64,000 bases of DNA, taken from assembly GCA_013398955.1 (NCBI GenBank), contig VWPU01017661.1, positions 1-64,000 on the forward strand, in the 5' to 3' direction. The stretch comes from Callaeas wilsoni (Eukaryota > Chordata > Aves > Passeriformes > Callaeidae). Each line of letters opens with the position of its first letter. The first letter of the stretch is position 1. Position numbers and translations under genes: made by a program. The notes beneath the pieces were generated by a model that worked only from the letters and a program-made list of their open reading frames with translations, did no database searches and was not told the origin of the DNA. Below, in pieces: positions 45,244 to 56,408 of this stretch.

Positions 45244-45300
45244 TCACAGAATCGTAGAATGGCTTGGGTTGGAAGGGACCCTAAGGATCATCTATCTGCT
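45244..45300 (-). mobile_element. CR1 LINE 3'-terminal scrap
   Basis: Begins gtcacagaatcgtagaatgg and continues cttgggttggaagggaccct, then aaggatcat, the exact layout of a reversed avian CR1 3' end. Only about 55 bases remain. Confidence 0.88.
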
Positions 45301-46485
45301 TCTATGATCTGGCTTTTAATGAATGGCCTTTCCACACCATATTTAATGCTTCTGCCATCAAAATGAAGTGAACGTGTCAAGTTCTACTAATGTAGTTCAG
45401 AAGTTCATTAATAGAGTCACACACAAGTTTTTTCAATGGCAGTGTGCAATTACAAGTATTTTTAGTCACCATAAAAAACCCCACAGCAGCTCCACTGCTT
45501 TTAGTGCACCAGCATCTCCAAACCAGGAGAGGAGTTAAGAGTCCAGGAGAGGTGGTACTCAGCACTCGGCACCAGGTGCTTCAATCTTCCCACAGCTTCA
45601 GTGGAAAGGTTGTCAGTCACACAGTTGAAAAGCATCAATTTACAGGACTCATCAAAACTCATTCTCAGCTACATTAAAACTTAATGCTAGGATGAGCTTT
45701 AACAACTTCAACATGAAATACATATTTCCCACTTTCAATTATTCTGCTAAGACTTACGACTGAACTGTAATTGTGTTAGTGCAAATATTAAGTTCAGTTT
45801 TCATCCCACACAGTATTTTTCCCACTTAGACTTCTACAAGCCTACCTGCATTTACTCAGGTGCCCTTGACAACAGTCAAAAAAAAAAAAGTATTAATTGC
45901 AGATCATCAGAAAAGGCCATTTAAATTTAGACCATAAATTTTCCATAATAGTTACTTTTTAATTAACCTTTTCCCATAAAGAACCCAAACCTCCGCATAC
46001 TTAACATTTACCTCTTTTACACTAGAACTGAGTGGTAAGAGGAAACCTATGAATAGAAAGTCTAATATAAAAATTTAAAGTAATGTTTTTCCAGATTAGA
46101 TATTTCAACTCAAAAAAAAAAAAAAACCAACAACAAAAAACAACAGAAAACTAAGGTGTCATCATGTCATCTTCTGTGCAAAGGCTTGGCAGAAGTCGGC
46201 ACAGGTCTAGCATCACCAGAATTTAAGAGGTAAGAAATCCTTTCCAACCAATGATCAACTATGTAAGAGAAACCATCTCTAATTACTCCCTAGCACATTC
46301 TGTAGCACCTATTCAGGACTTCCCCATTTCACCATTTCTGGAACATAATGCAGGACCACCAGAATTTCACATAGTTATCTCATAACTGATACATTACAGA
46401 AAAATGAGAATAAACCCTGTGTGCAAACAAAAGGTATTTCCCCATATTAACAGAGGCTGAAACCTTAAGTATCCATAGAATACGG

Positions 46486-46555
46486 ATTTGTGGATCCAGG
46501 TATCCACAAATACCTGGTATGCAGGTTTGTGGCAGGTGATCCATATGACATATGG
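46486..46555. repeat. Cluster of short perfect inverted repeats
   Basis: Three perfect hairpin-forming sequences lie within 70 bases: ATTTGTGGA (46486-46494) with its complement at 46503-46511; CCAGGTAT (46496-46503) with its complement at 46510-46517; and CCATATG (46541-46547) with its complement at 46549-46555. The first two overlap and cannot fold together. Confidence 0.85.
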
Positions 46556-46954
46556 AGATCATTTTTAAAAAAAAACAAAGAAAAAAGTAGAATTCATTAC
46601 TTTTAAAATACCACTAGAGAATATAAAGCTATGATACTCAGCTGCTTTGCATGCCAACCTCTCATGGACAACTGAGGTTGAATCTTACAACAATAAACAC
46701 AGTACGACCTTATTAAAGGAAATACTAACTTTTGAATTCACATGGCTGCATGGCACATTTGCAGTTACCAAACTGGGAAATTATTTCTGAGTTAAAGACA
46801 TGTGTAAGGTTAAACATAATTGCTTACATAAATTGGGAAGACAGCAAATGTGGGGTTCTCTCTAGAGAATTGTTTCGATAGGAAGATAATTAAAAACAAA
46901 GATGTGTTACCAGAAATAAAACATCCCCATGCAATTGAGCTGGGGATTGTGAAG

Positions 46955-47003
46955 TGGGTGTGCCCTCACACCACAGGGAGGATGTGCCCATCAACAGGGA
47001 TGT
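46955..47003. repeat. Degenerate short tandem repeat around TGTGCCC
   Basis: Three imperfect units of about 17-23 bases share a (G/A)TGTGCCC(T)CA core at about 46959, 46982 and 46999. This is a decayed minisatellite at most. Confidence 0.55.
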
Positions 47004-47717
47004 GCCCTCATCCATCTCCCTGATCAACTAAAAGGCTGACCAGCCTTCCTGACACAACTGTTCCTGGCACCTTTGCAGACTCCTGCTTGGTATTGTCTTC
47101 TATAAGGAACTAATATCAAACATCATTACGTTTTAAGACAATGTATATCGGTGGTATGTTTTGGATCATTAAAGATTATTTTTCCAACAGAGACAAAACC
47201 AATGTGGTCTACATTGAGCTACCATCCTAATCAATAGCAAGAGTAGTTTTGCCTACAGTCAAGTGCAACTCTTAAAATAAAATCTGAGGCTAATGAGAAA
47301 CTTTATTTTAAGGAACAAAGAGTTTCCAAAAATAAGCCCTGATACATAATCCATTGCCTCCATGACTCATTAGCCCTATCACAAACTTTAGGGTTTCAAG
47401 AACTCACCATATCAGGCCACAGTCTGGCTAAAAGCAAGCTCATCCAAAGCTGAAGCATACCACCAAATCAAAGACTAACTCATCAAGCAGAACTAGAAAT
47501 TCATGGAAAATGTGAAAGCAAGCCTTGATTTTATTTCTGTCTCCATAATCTGGCCCATTGAAACCAAATAGTTCCACAGTACTAGAAAGAAAAACTTAAG
47601 AGTTCTGAAACCAAATGCAGGTTCAAGAACAAAACCACTCTCCTATTCAATGAAAAAAGGCAGGTGGCTTAAATTCAGTCTTTTTACATGTGTGTATAAA
47701 CCTGTTTCATGACTTAC

Positions 47718-47840
47718 CTCTCTCCCTTTATGTGTCACCAAAGCAGCCAAAGGCTTGGCATAGAATCTGCTGTAGGAAAATCCCAGGCAGCCATACATGC
47801 TGTTAGCAGTGAGTTTCAAAGCTTTCTGTCTGATATCATA
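47718..47840 (-). CDS. POLA1: POLA1 internal exon e14 (fingers, motif B)
   Basis: The exon has 41 codons, phase 0 at both ends: [20 protein letters not shown], then [30 protein letters not shown] is B-family motif B, whose Lys contacts the incoming nucleotide's phosphates. The acceptor is TTTTCAG and the donor GTAAGT. This donor must splice across 32,975 bases to e15. Confidence 0.99.
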
Positions 47841-48070
47841 CTGAAAAGAAACACAACCAGCAAAAATGATCCAACCACAGCCATCAGAGAACAGAACTTA
47901 ATGCTCACAATTACATTCACAGCTTTTTTATAGTCTGCAGCAGTGATGGGCTACAAATAAAGCACATTACAATCACTGCTCACTACTAATCATCTCTATT
48001 CTACAAGGCTGATCAGGGCACTTAATGGGGAGTGGGAGGAAAAAAATCAACGGAGTTCTAAAAAACACAC

Positions 48071-48220
48071 CTGTAAATAGAGGTCAGGATTTAAATCTGG
48101 CTGTTTCATTAACTGCTTAACTTGGCGTCTTCTCTCCACCAGTTTCCTGATTTCTTTAGGCAAAATTCCCATTTCCAGAGATGGGTCTGGAAGCTCTGGA
48201 ATTTCTTCCTCTTCTTCGAC
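48071..48220 (-). CDS. POLA1: POLA1 internal exon e13 (palm to fingers)
   Basis: The exon has 50 codons, phase 0 at both ends. It starts with a Glu run ([13 protein letters not shown]) and continues [20 protein letters not shown], then [30 protein letters not shown] and the basic helix after it make up the entry of the fingers. It corresponds to about human 892-941. The acceptor is TTGACAG and the donor GTGTGT. Confidence 0.98.
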
Positions 48221-49992
48221 CTGTCAAATGATCACCGCTGCCTATCATTTTGCTGCTTGAAGATTAGATTTTAATGCATTAAGTGAAAAGCTTGGGGGGG
48301 AAAAAACCAAAACCACACAGCTTGTGCCGATTCCTGCAGAGCACCCAAAGCACAGTTCAGAAAAAGCATGAGAGGGTTCTTTTGCAGTGTTTAACTGTAT
48401 TCATTTGCCCCTGCTGGGGGACAGAGCCTAAGTCTATTTCACCATTGGAGAAACTCAAAGAAGGCATGAACCAGTAACAGAAAGATTTTTATTTTTTATC
48501 GGAGTGTGTGCATGCATGTGTGTGTGTGTTATACACTTATGTACATACATATATATATAAATCCAGATAAATAACACACACATATTCTCACTCTCAGATA
48601 TATATAGATAGATACAAAAATATAAAGAAAAGTACACACACAGCAATTCTTTCTGTGCTGAAAAATCCATCCCTTTTTTATCATCACGTAAGTACTTTTG
48701 GTGTTCAGACCTGCCAAAAGAAGCACGTGCTCTGTGGAACTGATACTTTGAATGATTCAACTGACAAAAGTGAAATCGACCACAGCAGTAGAACAAAAAC
48801 TCCACCCCAAGCAACTCTTGATTATAGCAGAACAACATAGCAGAAAGGACACATTCTCCTTAGCATGACTGAAGAAATGGTTGATCAGCAAAAATGGAAA
48901 GACATTTCAAGCACAATGAAAGTAACAGAAATGTACAAAGGAAGGGCAATACAGACACGGTGAGGTTGGCAAGTTCAGTAAAGCAGTCTGGGAAGAACTG
49001 CAACAAGAAATTACACCAAAGCCTGATTAAACTTCATACAGTAAGAGAAATCAAAATGAGCTGCTTCAGGTTGAAGCACACTTCAGAAAGCAGGGAAAGT
49101 CCAAAAACAGCTTGGAGGAACTTACTGACAGAACTCCACATACTTGTCTCCTCATTTCTGCTGTTGTGTTCACATTTCAATTGCTACAGGACTAACTAAT
49201 TCCAACCTGTGAGCTGATACCAGTTAAAAATAAAAGCCTCTGGTTTTACCTTTAGACCTGACCAGCTCAATGCTTCCATTTACAACACAGCTCCACCAAC
49301 AAGTGTTTCAGCACAGCTGAGGAAATGAGAATCTCCAGCCACGGATAAGCCAGAGCCAACACAGCTGCTTATAAAACAGTACATCCAGTTGTACCGTCAG
49401 GAGGTTTTTCAGTTGTGTTTAATTTAGTTTGAACGGTATGAATTTTTGTGAAGCTGGTCCCACAGCTCACACATCACAACATCACCCACCCAAGTCACAC
49501 GTATAGTTTTCCTGACGTCTAATACAGCTTGAGCTCATAATCATATTCTTTCCTGTAGAAAGCATGAGACTTTTGTCTACCTCTTTCAGGTATATTTTCA
49601 TGAATTCCGTAGCAAGTTAACTTCAGGAAGCCTTTATCAAGTTAGGATGAAACTAACAAAGGAGCTCAGAAAATGCTAGGGGGGATGTGTGGCTGGAAGA
49701 GGTCTCAGAGCCTCAATAAAAATCTTGTTTCATGAGGATACCAAGATTAGATGGGAGAGAACTTACCAACATTCTGTGGAGTATTACAGAAAGGAAGGTG
49801 ACAGACACAAAATATTCAAAAAAGGACCAAGTCACAACTTAATATGATACGTCCAAACAAGAATCACTTTTTATGTGTGAAAGGGGACAAAAAAAACCAA
49901 TGGAAAATAACAGTTTCTTAAGGAGCTAATTCACAGAAAACACTGTGAAGTTAAGACAGTATAATTTAAGCCACAAGTTAAAGCACACAAAC
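48221..49992. other. POLA1 intron e12-e13 (1,772 bp)
   Basis: Contains the microsatellite cluster at 48503-48643. Elsewhere ordinary AT-rich sequence; the 101-codon plus-strand ORF at 48894-49199 has no recognisable feature. Confidence 0.8.
48503..48643. repeat. Compound microsatellite (TG, TA, GATA, CA)
   Basis: A TGTGTG run with GCATGCATG, then ATATATATA, ACACACAC, a GATAGATA stretch and a final CACACACA. It lies about 280 bases upstream (on the transcribed strand) of exon e13 and is probably length-polymorphic. Confidence 0.9.
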
Positions 49993-50117
49993 CTCTGCCT
50001 TTTTCTGTGCTTCTGATGACAGTCGCTGCACTGTGGTAAAGCAGATGTTGAACTCCTGAATAATCGATGGGTACAAGCTGTTGAAGTCGAGAAGCAAAAT
50101 AAACTTGTCATAAAAAC
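49993..50117 (-). CDS. POLA1: POLA1 internal exon e12 (palm, motif A)
   Basis: The exon is two bases plus 41 codons. It encodes [20 protein letters not shown], then [30 protein letters not shown] is B-family motif A; its Asp corresponds to human D860, one of the two catalytic aspartates that hold the metal ions. The following Ser-Leu-Tyr forms the steric gate and nucleotide-binding surface. The acceptor is GTTTTAG and the donor GTTTGT. Confidence 0.99.
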
Positions 50118-50621
50118 CTAAAACAGAGTTTAAAACAAAAGTCGTAATTACTCGAGTCTCCCAAAGGACTTCATACAACTCCATAATTAATATTTAAGTG
50201 ACAGTAATACATTGTACCACATTTCCATCATTTAAATCCCTTCAAGCAGCTGTTGAGGTGCACCACTGCCCTTTACAGAAAGCTGTCAGAAGTGGAACGA
50301 TCCAACCCCATTAACTCACCAGAGTTGAACAGATAGCTTCTGTGTTACTATAGGACACTTGTACAGTTTTCCCCACATAGAGGAGAAACTGAAAAAACTT
50401 ACGTGTCCATTGGAAAATTATACGTAAATATACAGTCCTAATTCTTCAAAAGAAGCAATTCAACAATCAGTGCTGAGAATTTTGTTGTATGCAACAAGAT
50501 TCCCCTCACAACCACAACACCAAACTCCCACAAACACAGATTCCCCACTGCAGTCCCTCTGCATTAATACAACCTACCTGTCTCTTAACTTCATAGAAGA
50601 AAGAAAATTGCCACATCTTAC
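50118..50621. other. POLA1 intron e11-e12 (504 bp)
   Basis: Nothing recognisable beyond the splice sites. Confidence 0.8.
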
Positions 50622-50718
50622 CGACTTTGGGATCCAAGACTAAGCCCCCAGCATACGCTGCTTTCTTTTTCCCTATCTTTGATTTATTCTGATCTTCAAA
50701 ATCTTCATCTTCATCCAC
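50622..50718 (-). CDS. POLA1: POLA1 internal exon e11 (acidic loop before palm)
   Basis: The exon has 32 codons plus one base. It opens with a highly charged linker ([19 protein letters not shown]) and ends [16 protein letters not shown], the conserved lead-in to the palm. The linker is the least conserved part of the catalytic core, and its length differs slightly from human. The acceptor is AATGTAG and the donor GTAAGA. The last G joins GT of e12 to give Gly. Confidence 0.96.
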
Positions 50719-51803
50719 CTACATTTGGCATTTAAAAAAGTCATTATCTAGTCTCTAAGATTTCTGTAATGTTAGAGGACTTATTTTTGGCAAGTCAAAT
50801 AGAAATTTGGGAACCAGTGCAGAATTCCTTTTAAAATAGATACAAAACATGGTGTTTTCATTATGATCCTTACTAAAGCTCTCTACATGTCAAAACAGCA
50901 TTCAAACCAACTCTGATAGGAAAAAACTGCTAACAAGAGATTATAAAGACCTTAAAGGATTGTGATCATTCAGCATGGCACTAGAATGGCTTTTCCAGCT
51001 GGCTGTAAAAGTCCACACCAGAAAAAAAATCAACTCATGACCAACCCAGAAGTGGTATGATTGCCCAATTAAAATGTTGGTTTTAGAAACAGAATGGCTG
51101 GGCTTGAATAAAAAAAAAAAACGAGTATTACTGACCTAAAGAATATTCTGGTATTTGTTACGTTGTAGTAAGAATTCTTCTCCCAGTTGTTCAATTCTAT
51201 TCTGAATCATTTAGAATTCCAGCACTACTTTGATGCAACAATACAATCAACAGAACTCATTGCTTTCAAGTTTGCTGTTGAACTTACTTAAAACTAAATA
51301 GTAAAATACAGTGAAATACAAATATCTTCTCAAATTTTAATCTGTTCACTAACAAACATCTGGATATTTCTATAAATATTATCTACACTGGTATTATACA
51401 AAGGATTTTTTTTAACACCTTTGGATATTTCATCCATATAACAAATTATACCTGAAATACTGTTCATCAAAATAACTAAGTGCAGATATTAAACAACACA
51501 GATTATCTTCTTTACTGTTTCCCTAACAGACAAGTACTTATTTTAATTTTAAACTAACAGAACAACTGAGTTGTTAAGAGATCTATGATGCAATGGAAAA
51601 GCTGTTCTACTGGTCGACTCTCATAATCAATTCCACACCAAAAAAAAAAAGTTTTAATTAAGCATATGCTGTACCAATAAGTTATATCTAAGTTATATTT
51701 GGGGTTCTTTGTGCTCCCATGGAATAGTAACACACAAAAGACGGAAGAATGTTTTTTCCTTTTTTTTAATAAGAATTCGTAGGAAGAGAAAAACTAGACC
51801 CAC
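50719..51803. other. POLA1 intron e10-e11 (1,085 bp)
   Basis: AT-rich, with A-runs near 51110 and 51642 and a pyrimidine-poor centre. No element recognised. Confidence 0.8.
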
Positions 51804-51923
51804 CAGCTTCTGTGGAGGCTTTTTGAAAACTTGTTTGTCTGGCACTATGTAGTCCTTCTCATGAAAGGCATGAAGCAGCAGGAACTCGTTACGTTCGGAT
51901 CGTCCGCCCATCATTGTCCTCGA
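51804..51923 (-). CDS. POLA1: POLA1 internal exon e10
   Basis: The exon has 40 codons, phase 0 at both ends: [20 protein letters not shown], then [35 protein letters not shown] is a hallmark of the stretch that returns from the exonuclease domain to the N-terminal domain and then the palm. The acceptor TCCCTCTTCAG has a good pyrimidine tract. An AG six bases further in would drop Ser-Arg and break the phase. The donor is GTGGGT. Confidence 0.97.
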
Positions 51924-52244
51924 CTGAAGAGGGAGCGAAAAGAGAACTCAAAGCAAAGCACAGAAAACACTGACAGCAAAACAGACTAAGCAATGTCCTC
52001 CAACTATTTAAGGTCACCTAGTATTACTATTATTCTATACCATCACTGTGCACAAAACTCAAATGTGATATTTTTAAGGAAGTTTCACCTTATTACTTGA
52101 TTACAATATTGAACTCCCCTACTTGTCAAAGCAAAAACTTTACAGCATCGTGCATTCTAAATTAGTGTTTAGAAATTAAACCCAACAAATCAAACACAGA
52201 AAACACTGAACAGTGGAGAGGGGTGGAAAGTAATAAAAATGTAC
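51924..52244. other. POLA1 intron e9-e10 (321 bp)
   Basis: Short intron with a strong acceptor tract next to e10. Nothing else seen. Confidence 0.85.
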
Positions 52245-52374
52245 CATGACATTCCCAGAGATGTTTGTTATCTGAAGAGCCAGTGGCAGAACATTCAGCT
52301 CACACATGATCTGGAGAATGAACTTGGCATCTGTCCAGGTGTTTTCCAGCATGAACAGTAAGCGAGGAGAATCA
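52245..52374 (-). CDS. POLA1: POLA1 internal exon e9 (Exo III region)
   Basis: The exon is one base plus 43 codons, beginning DSPRLLFMLENTWTDAKF and continuing ILQIMCELNVLPLALQITN, then ISGNVM. NTWTDAKF aligns with the Exo III block (YxxxDA) of proofreading relatives; the Tyr is missing and the Asp is kept. The acceptor is TTCCTCAG and the donor GTACAT. It corresponds to about human 734-777. Confidence 0.97.
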
Positions 52375-52788
52375 CTGAGGAAAGAAGGGGCATGGCCCAG
52401 CAAAGTAAAATCAATCTCCTTTGCACGCTGTAGTAGTTTAGACCTATGTGCCGTACGGAACACGTGGTATTCAGCACACCACCACTGAATTTTATAGCAA
52501 GCTCTTGTAATTGAAAAACCACCCCGAAACTCAGGCTTGCATCTCCTCTCAGTGTGTCTACACCAATGCTCCCACAAATCAATTTGCTTCACACATAATA
52601 AGCCACCACTCACCAATAGCTTGAAACATTATAAAACAGTAAGACAGTATTTAACTTTTCAATTCCCAGTATGCTAAGTTAGCATCCCCATGACAAATCA
52701 AGTAAGCAAAAGTAAAACTTCATGTCAGGGAACCAGAGATGGATTGTGCTTTCCAGAGAAGGATTAAAACCCCCAATCAGCAACATAC
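52375..52788. other. POLA1 intron e8-e9 (414 bp)
   Basis: Short intron. A minus-strand ORF reads through it from e9, but this is extension of the exon frame into intron and not coding. Confidence 0.8.
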
Positions 52789-52964
52789 CTGTACATATTT
52801 CGAATTTCCTCTGGTAGAATTGTTACCTTCTCCGTTTTCAAAATCTGATGGACCAGTTCAGACAAATGGTAACTTTTGCAACGAATTAGTTCTTTAGCAG
52901 AAATTTCTACATCACAGATCATTCGACCGCAGGCAGCATTCCTTTCAGCAAAGCCTCCTCGACT
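52789..52964 (-). CDS. POLA1: POLA1 internal exon e8 (exonuclease-like domain)
   Basis: The exon has 58 codons plus two bases: [20 protein letters not shown], then [20 protein letters not shown], then [33 protein letters not shown] is near-invariant in vertebrate POLA1. I chose the acceptor GATGAAG because it is the one that keeps phase 0 after KLG of e7. The pyrimidine tract before it is weak, so a start a few codons away is possible. The donor is GTATGT. Confidence 0.93.
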
Positions 52965-53848
52965 CTTCATCATAGCACACAAGGAGAGAAAACCCAAATA
53001 AAATGAAACATATGAACATTAACAAAAAGCATCTACCCACAATATATGTTTATAAGACTCAATCAAGTCATTAGTCAAGTCAGTTGGTCATTAAGTACTC
53101 AAATACTCTATTAAATACCACTAATACTCCAGAATTTATAATTATGCCCTAAAGGAACCCACGGTATCTTTCACTGTATGTGGATATTAAGAAATAGATA
53201 GTTAACTCTCACTACTAGTTACATCTTAACTCTTAAACTATCATGCTTTTTTTTTTTAATTCAGTCATTAGAATAGCCCCAACAAGAACCTGGGTGTGGA
53301 TTTTGTCTTTCCTCTGAGGATACATTTTGTAATAATAGCAGGATGAAAAAGTCCCAGAACCACACAGGAAGACCCATCTTGGCCTCTAGGAACGACAGGA
53401 ACAGGCAGGAACACAGCCATGTTCAGCACTTCAATACTCCAAGCTTCACACATTGTCCTCTGAACAAATATGTAATAAGAGCTACAGAATTATTAGCTTA
53501 GCAGCTCTCTATGGGATGATTCACCCATCAATCCAAATTGCTTTTTTTCATTTTACAGTTACAGCAGACAAAGACTGTTACAGTAAAGACTATTGCAATT
53601 AATCTGTCATTACTATCATCTAGTTGAGGTAAGTAAACTAAATTAGCCTAACTTGAAAATCAGTTTATCCTATTACTGTAATAAAAGTCATATAAACACT
53701 CATAATTTCTGATCTGGGACCTACGAAATTCAGTGTGACCAACAGTCAAAATACATCAGTGTCACATTTACAATTCCTCAGAAAAACTAATTCATTTTTA
53801 ATCACATGCAACATAAAGGGGATTAAAAGACTTAGGCAATCTTATTAC
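52965..53848. other. POLA1 intron e7-e8 (884 bp)
   Basis: AT-rich intron. A T-run lies at about 53248-53258. Nothing else is recognised. Confidence 0.8.
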
Positions 53849-53965
53849 CCCAAGCTTTGGCATATTAGACCTCCTCAGTCGACCTATCTTGGACCAGTGA
53901 GGGACTTTGCACAAATTAATTCTTTGAAGCAGCACTTCCAGATCAAATCCATAAATATTATGACC
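53849..53965 (-). CDS. POLA1: POLA1 internal exon e7 (Exo II region)
   Basis: The exon has 39 codons, phase 0 at both ends. It begins [20 protein letters not shown] and continues [27 protein letters not shown] is the counterpart of Exo II in proofreading B-family enzymes (NIxxFD), here with Asp at the acidic position. The acceptor is TTCAAG and the donor GTAATA. It corresponds to about human 637-675. Confidence 0.97.
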
Positions 53966-55509
53966 CTTGAAGCAGAAAAAAATAACAAAAAAGGTTACAA
54001 CAAATGCAAATTGAAAGACTTACTTTCACACACTCGGTATTCCTTTGCCCTTTGTGATTTTTTCCAACTAATTGATGGCATTATCTCTCTTGTAGAAAGC
54101 ACTTTCTAAGAGAACCTTCATCAACAGTACTCAGTCTTAACACTAACAATGCTGTTCAGTAGAATACCAAAATCTGCTCTATAACTGGCTCATAGCACAC
54201 ACAATACAGCTTCATGCTTTGATACCAGAGATTAAGATCTAAAGCTTTCTAGAAAAATCCACAACATTCTTCATTGAGCATATAAACTTCAGCTAAGAGT
54301 AATTGCTTTTCTCTCCATCTGTGAAAGTCACAATAGTGACATCAAAATACTGTAATTTTTTTCTTTTGATACTACAACAGGAACAGCTGTTAAATCTGGG
54401 TAGGAACACCTTGCAAGTAATATTTACATATCAAAACACGCCGGCAATATTTTTAAAGTGCGAAGTACATTGATGCCACTGGTCTGTACCCTCAGCTGAA
54501 AGCAAAATGCTACCCTGAGGAACATGAGCCAGTCACCAGGAACTGCAGGTCCACTCAAGCAGGTGCCTCTGTGCAGTGCAAGACTGTGCTACAGAAGCAG
54601 CTCCGTAAAAAGGGAGCAGCATTTCAATAGCACTAATTAAACCAGGTGCAAATTAAACCGCACTAACACAGCTCTTCTGTTTTCAGGATAGGAGCTCTCA
54701 CACCCCTGCTCTTGGCATCTTCAATTTTAAGCCACTAACTGCAGTGTTTCTTCTGATTCCTTGCCACAGTCACCAGGAAGCTTAGGTCATAGGGCAAACA
54801 CTGGATACCAGCTGCAGTGAGCTGAAAACATCAGGAATTGACTGCTCATTTCATCATATTCCCATCACCTAATTACTTGTATTTACCTACAGAAGAATAG
54901 CAAGTTGTATGTAACCAACCTCAGGCTTACAACCAACTTCAAACTGTCTTCAAAATTTTAGTACATGAAAGTCAGAACAGTACATTAATTAAACAACAAA
55001 AAAAAAGAAAATGAGTTTACAATAAACCCTCAGCTGTTAATACAGTAGAAAACATAAGAATGCTTCTTGCAAAACTTTGCTCAGATCTCGTGGATTTGTA
55101 TAGATGGTTACTTTGATTTACAGCATAAATACAAATTATATGAGCATCTGAACTGCAGCAGAATCTTAAGTATACCAAGAGTTCCCATTTTTCTAGAAAA
55201 TCATCATCAGAGTTTTTTGTTGTGTTTTGTCTTTCTGAGTAAAGAAAAAAATAACTTGTTTCAGGTATTGTGAAAATACTGCCTATTTTAGCTATTATGG
55301 GAAATAATAGTACGTATAAAATGCTGTCAGGGAAAATTCCGTATCATCTTTGTATCAAAATATACCTGGCTGTCTCATAAGCAAGCTCAATTCATAAGGC
55401 AGTTTAAGACAAGCATTAAAAAGCCTATGAGGGGACAAAAGAAAGAGAACAAAGCTGACCAACTGACAATATGCTTTAATTTAACTCTCAAAGTCTCAGA
55501 ACTACTCAC
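53966..55509. other. POLA1 intron e6-e7 (1,544 bp)
   Basis: Mostly AT-rich, with a GC-richer core at about 54470-54790. I examined that core for an H/ACA-type small RNA because a POLA1-hosted scaRNA exists in mammals as I recall, but no convincing H box and ACA box pair could be set. The core may also be an old unrecognised repeat. Confidence 0.7.
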
Positions 55510-55599
55510 CACAACAACATCTGGGTCAATTTTGTGAATCTTCGCAAGGAAAAATCCCAGCAGTGTTCTCTCTGTTGCAGCAATTTCTATTTTAGCATT
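55510..55599 (-). CDS. POLA1: POLA1 internal exon e6 (exonuclease-like domain)
   Basis: The exon has exactly 30 codons, phase 0 at both ends, and reads [20 protein letters not shown], then [10 protein letters not shown]. It runs directly into GHNIYGF of e7, together forming the Exo II neighbourhood. The acceptor is CTTTTAG and the donor GTGAGT. It corresponds to about human 607-636. Confidence 0.97.
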
Positions 55600-56346
55600 C
55601 TAAAAGGAGCAAGAGAGCACCTGATTTCAATGACCCAATAAGTTTAAAATGGAAGCATCTCCTCTCCCCTACTAGTTACAAGACAATAACAAAGCACCAC
55701 AGAGCTCTGCTTTTCCTTCTGTAATTCGAGGATTTTTTTCCTCACTCCCATAGACACTGGAAAGCTTTTCTCGGAGGCTTTTTCCCATTCTGCTTTTGAA
55801 TGCAGGTGTCTAGTGATATTTTAAGAGCCTCCTAAGAATCAAGCACACCAGGAAAATGCTCCATATGCATCCTTCACTCACAGACTTTAAGATCACACAG
55901 AAATAGGAGAAAAACAAAAACAGGTTACTTTATCATTCTGCCAGCTCTCCCACCACCCTTTAGAAAGGACATTTTCTATATTTTGACACACTTTACTCTC
56001 CAAGAAAAGAAGAAACAAATTCTCCCAGTTTACTACGAGTACAGAGCCAGGTATAATGAACATTAACCACAATTTTAGCCTCTTTGCAAAACCTTTCCAG
56101 CTCTCCTGTCTAACACCCCGTCTATTTTAAGACCACAATTAGCAGCAGTACTGAATCACACAGAGAACATACCACTTTTTTACAAGCACCACACAATAAA
56201 TACCTGGATTTAAGTTTGCAGAGGGAAAAACTACTTAAATAATCATGCCATTCCTTTGACTATTTCTCTTCACAACTTACCAAAAGCACCATGAGGTTCA
56301 TATTCTATAAGGCACTGCAATCAGAAGGGTAACAAAATGAAATTAC
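55600..56346. other. POLA1 intron e5-e6 (747 bp)
   Basis: No repeat or structured element seen. Confidence 0.8.
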
Positions 56347-56408
56347 CTTCTTTTTAACGGCTTCTTTGAAGTCATAAGGAAAAATGCAATCGCTCGGTTT
56401 GGAAATAG
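56347..56408 (-). CDS. POLA1: POLA1 internal exon e5 (exonuclease-like domain)
   Basis: This short exon (two bases plus 20 codons) encodes ISKPSDCIFPYDFKEAVKKK, at about human 586-606. The acceptor is TTTTGCAG and the donor GTAATT; the exit phase is 0. Its length and both phases fit e4 and e6 exactly, which supports it despite its small size. Confidence 0.95.

Larger units (their letters stand above)
14743..47717. other. Giant POLA1 intron e14-e15 (32,975 bp)
   Basis: One intron fills half the window, while the other complete introns are 0.2-3.4 kb. It splits motif B from motif C. Recognisable interspersed repeats cover only about 1 kb of it (CR1 pieces at 23037, 25672, 31860, 41198 and 45244), so the size is not explained by recent insertions. 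It holds several TAAT-rich segments, two CpG-rich islets and one unidentified GC-richer segment, listed separately. Stretches not listed (for example 14743-17559, 18860-20116, 20233-22209, 31950-34399, 35300-41197, 41446-43539) show only ordinary AT-rich sequence and short chance ORFs. In vertebrates, introns in the 3' part of POLA1 are known to host ARX enhancers; that this one does is my inference. Confidence 0.9.

Noticed and set aside
44872..45248. Possible solo LTR bounded by TGTGACA and TGTCACA
   Set aside because: The right-hand TGTCACA runs into a CR1 3' end (tcacagaatc), there is no target-site duplication, and no LTR body is recognisable.
51911..51923. Alternative acceptor CGAG six bases inside exon e10
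   Set aside because: The upstream acceptor TCCCTCTTCAG has the pyrimidine tract, keeps phase 0 with e9 and restores the conserved SRT residues.
54470..54790. Possible H/ACA-type scaRNA in the e6-e7 intron
   Set aside because: GC-richer, but no pair of hairpins with an H box and an ACA box at the right spacing could be set by eye; a covariance-model search would be needed.
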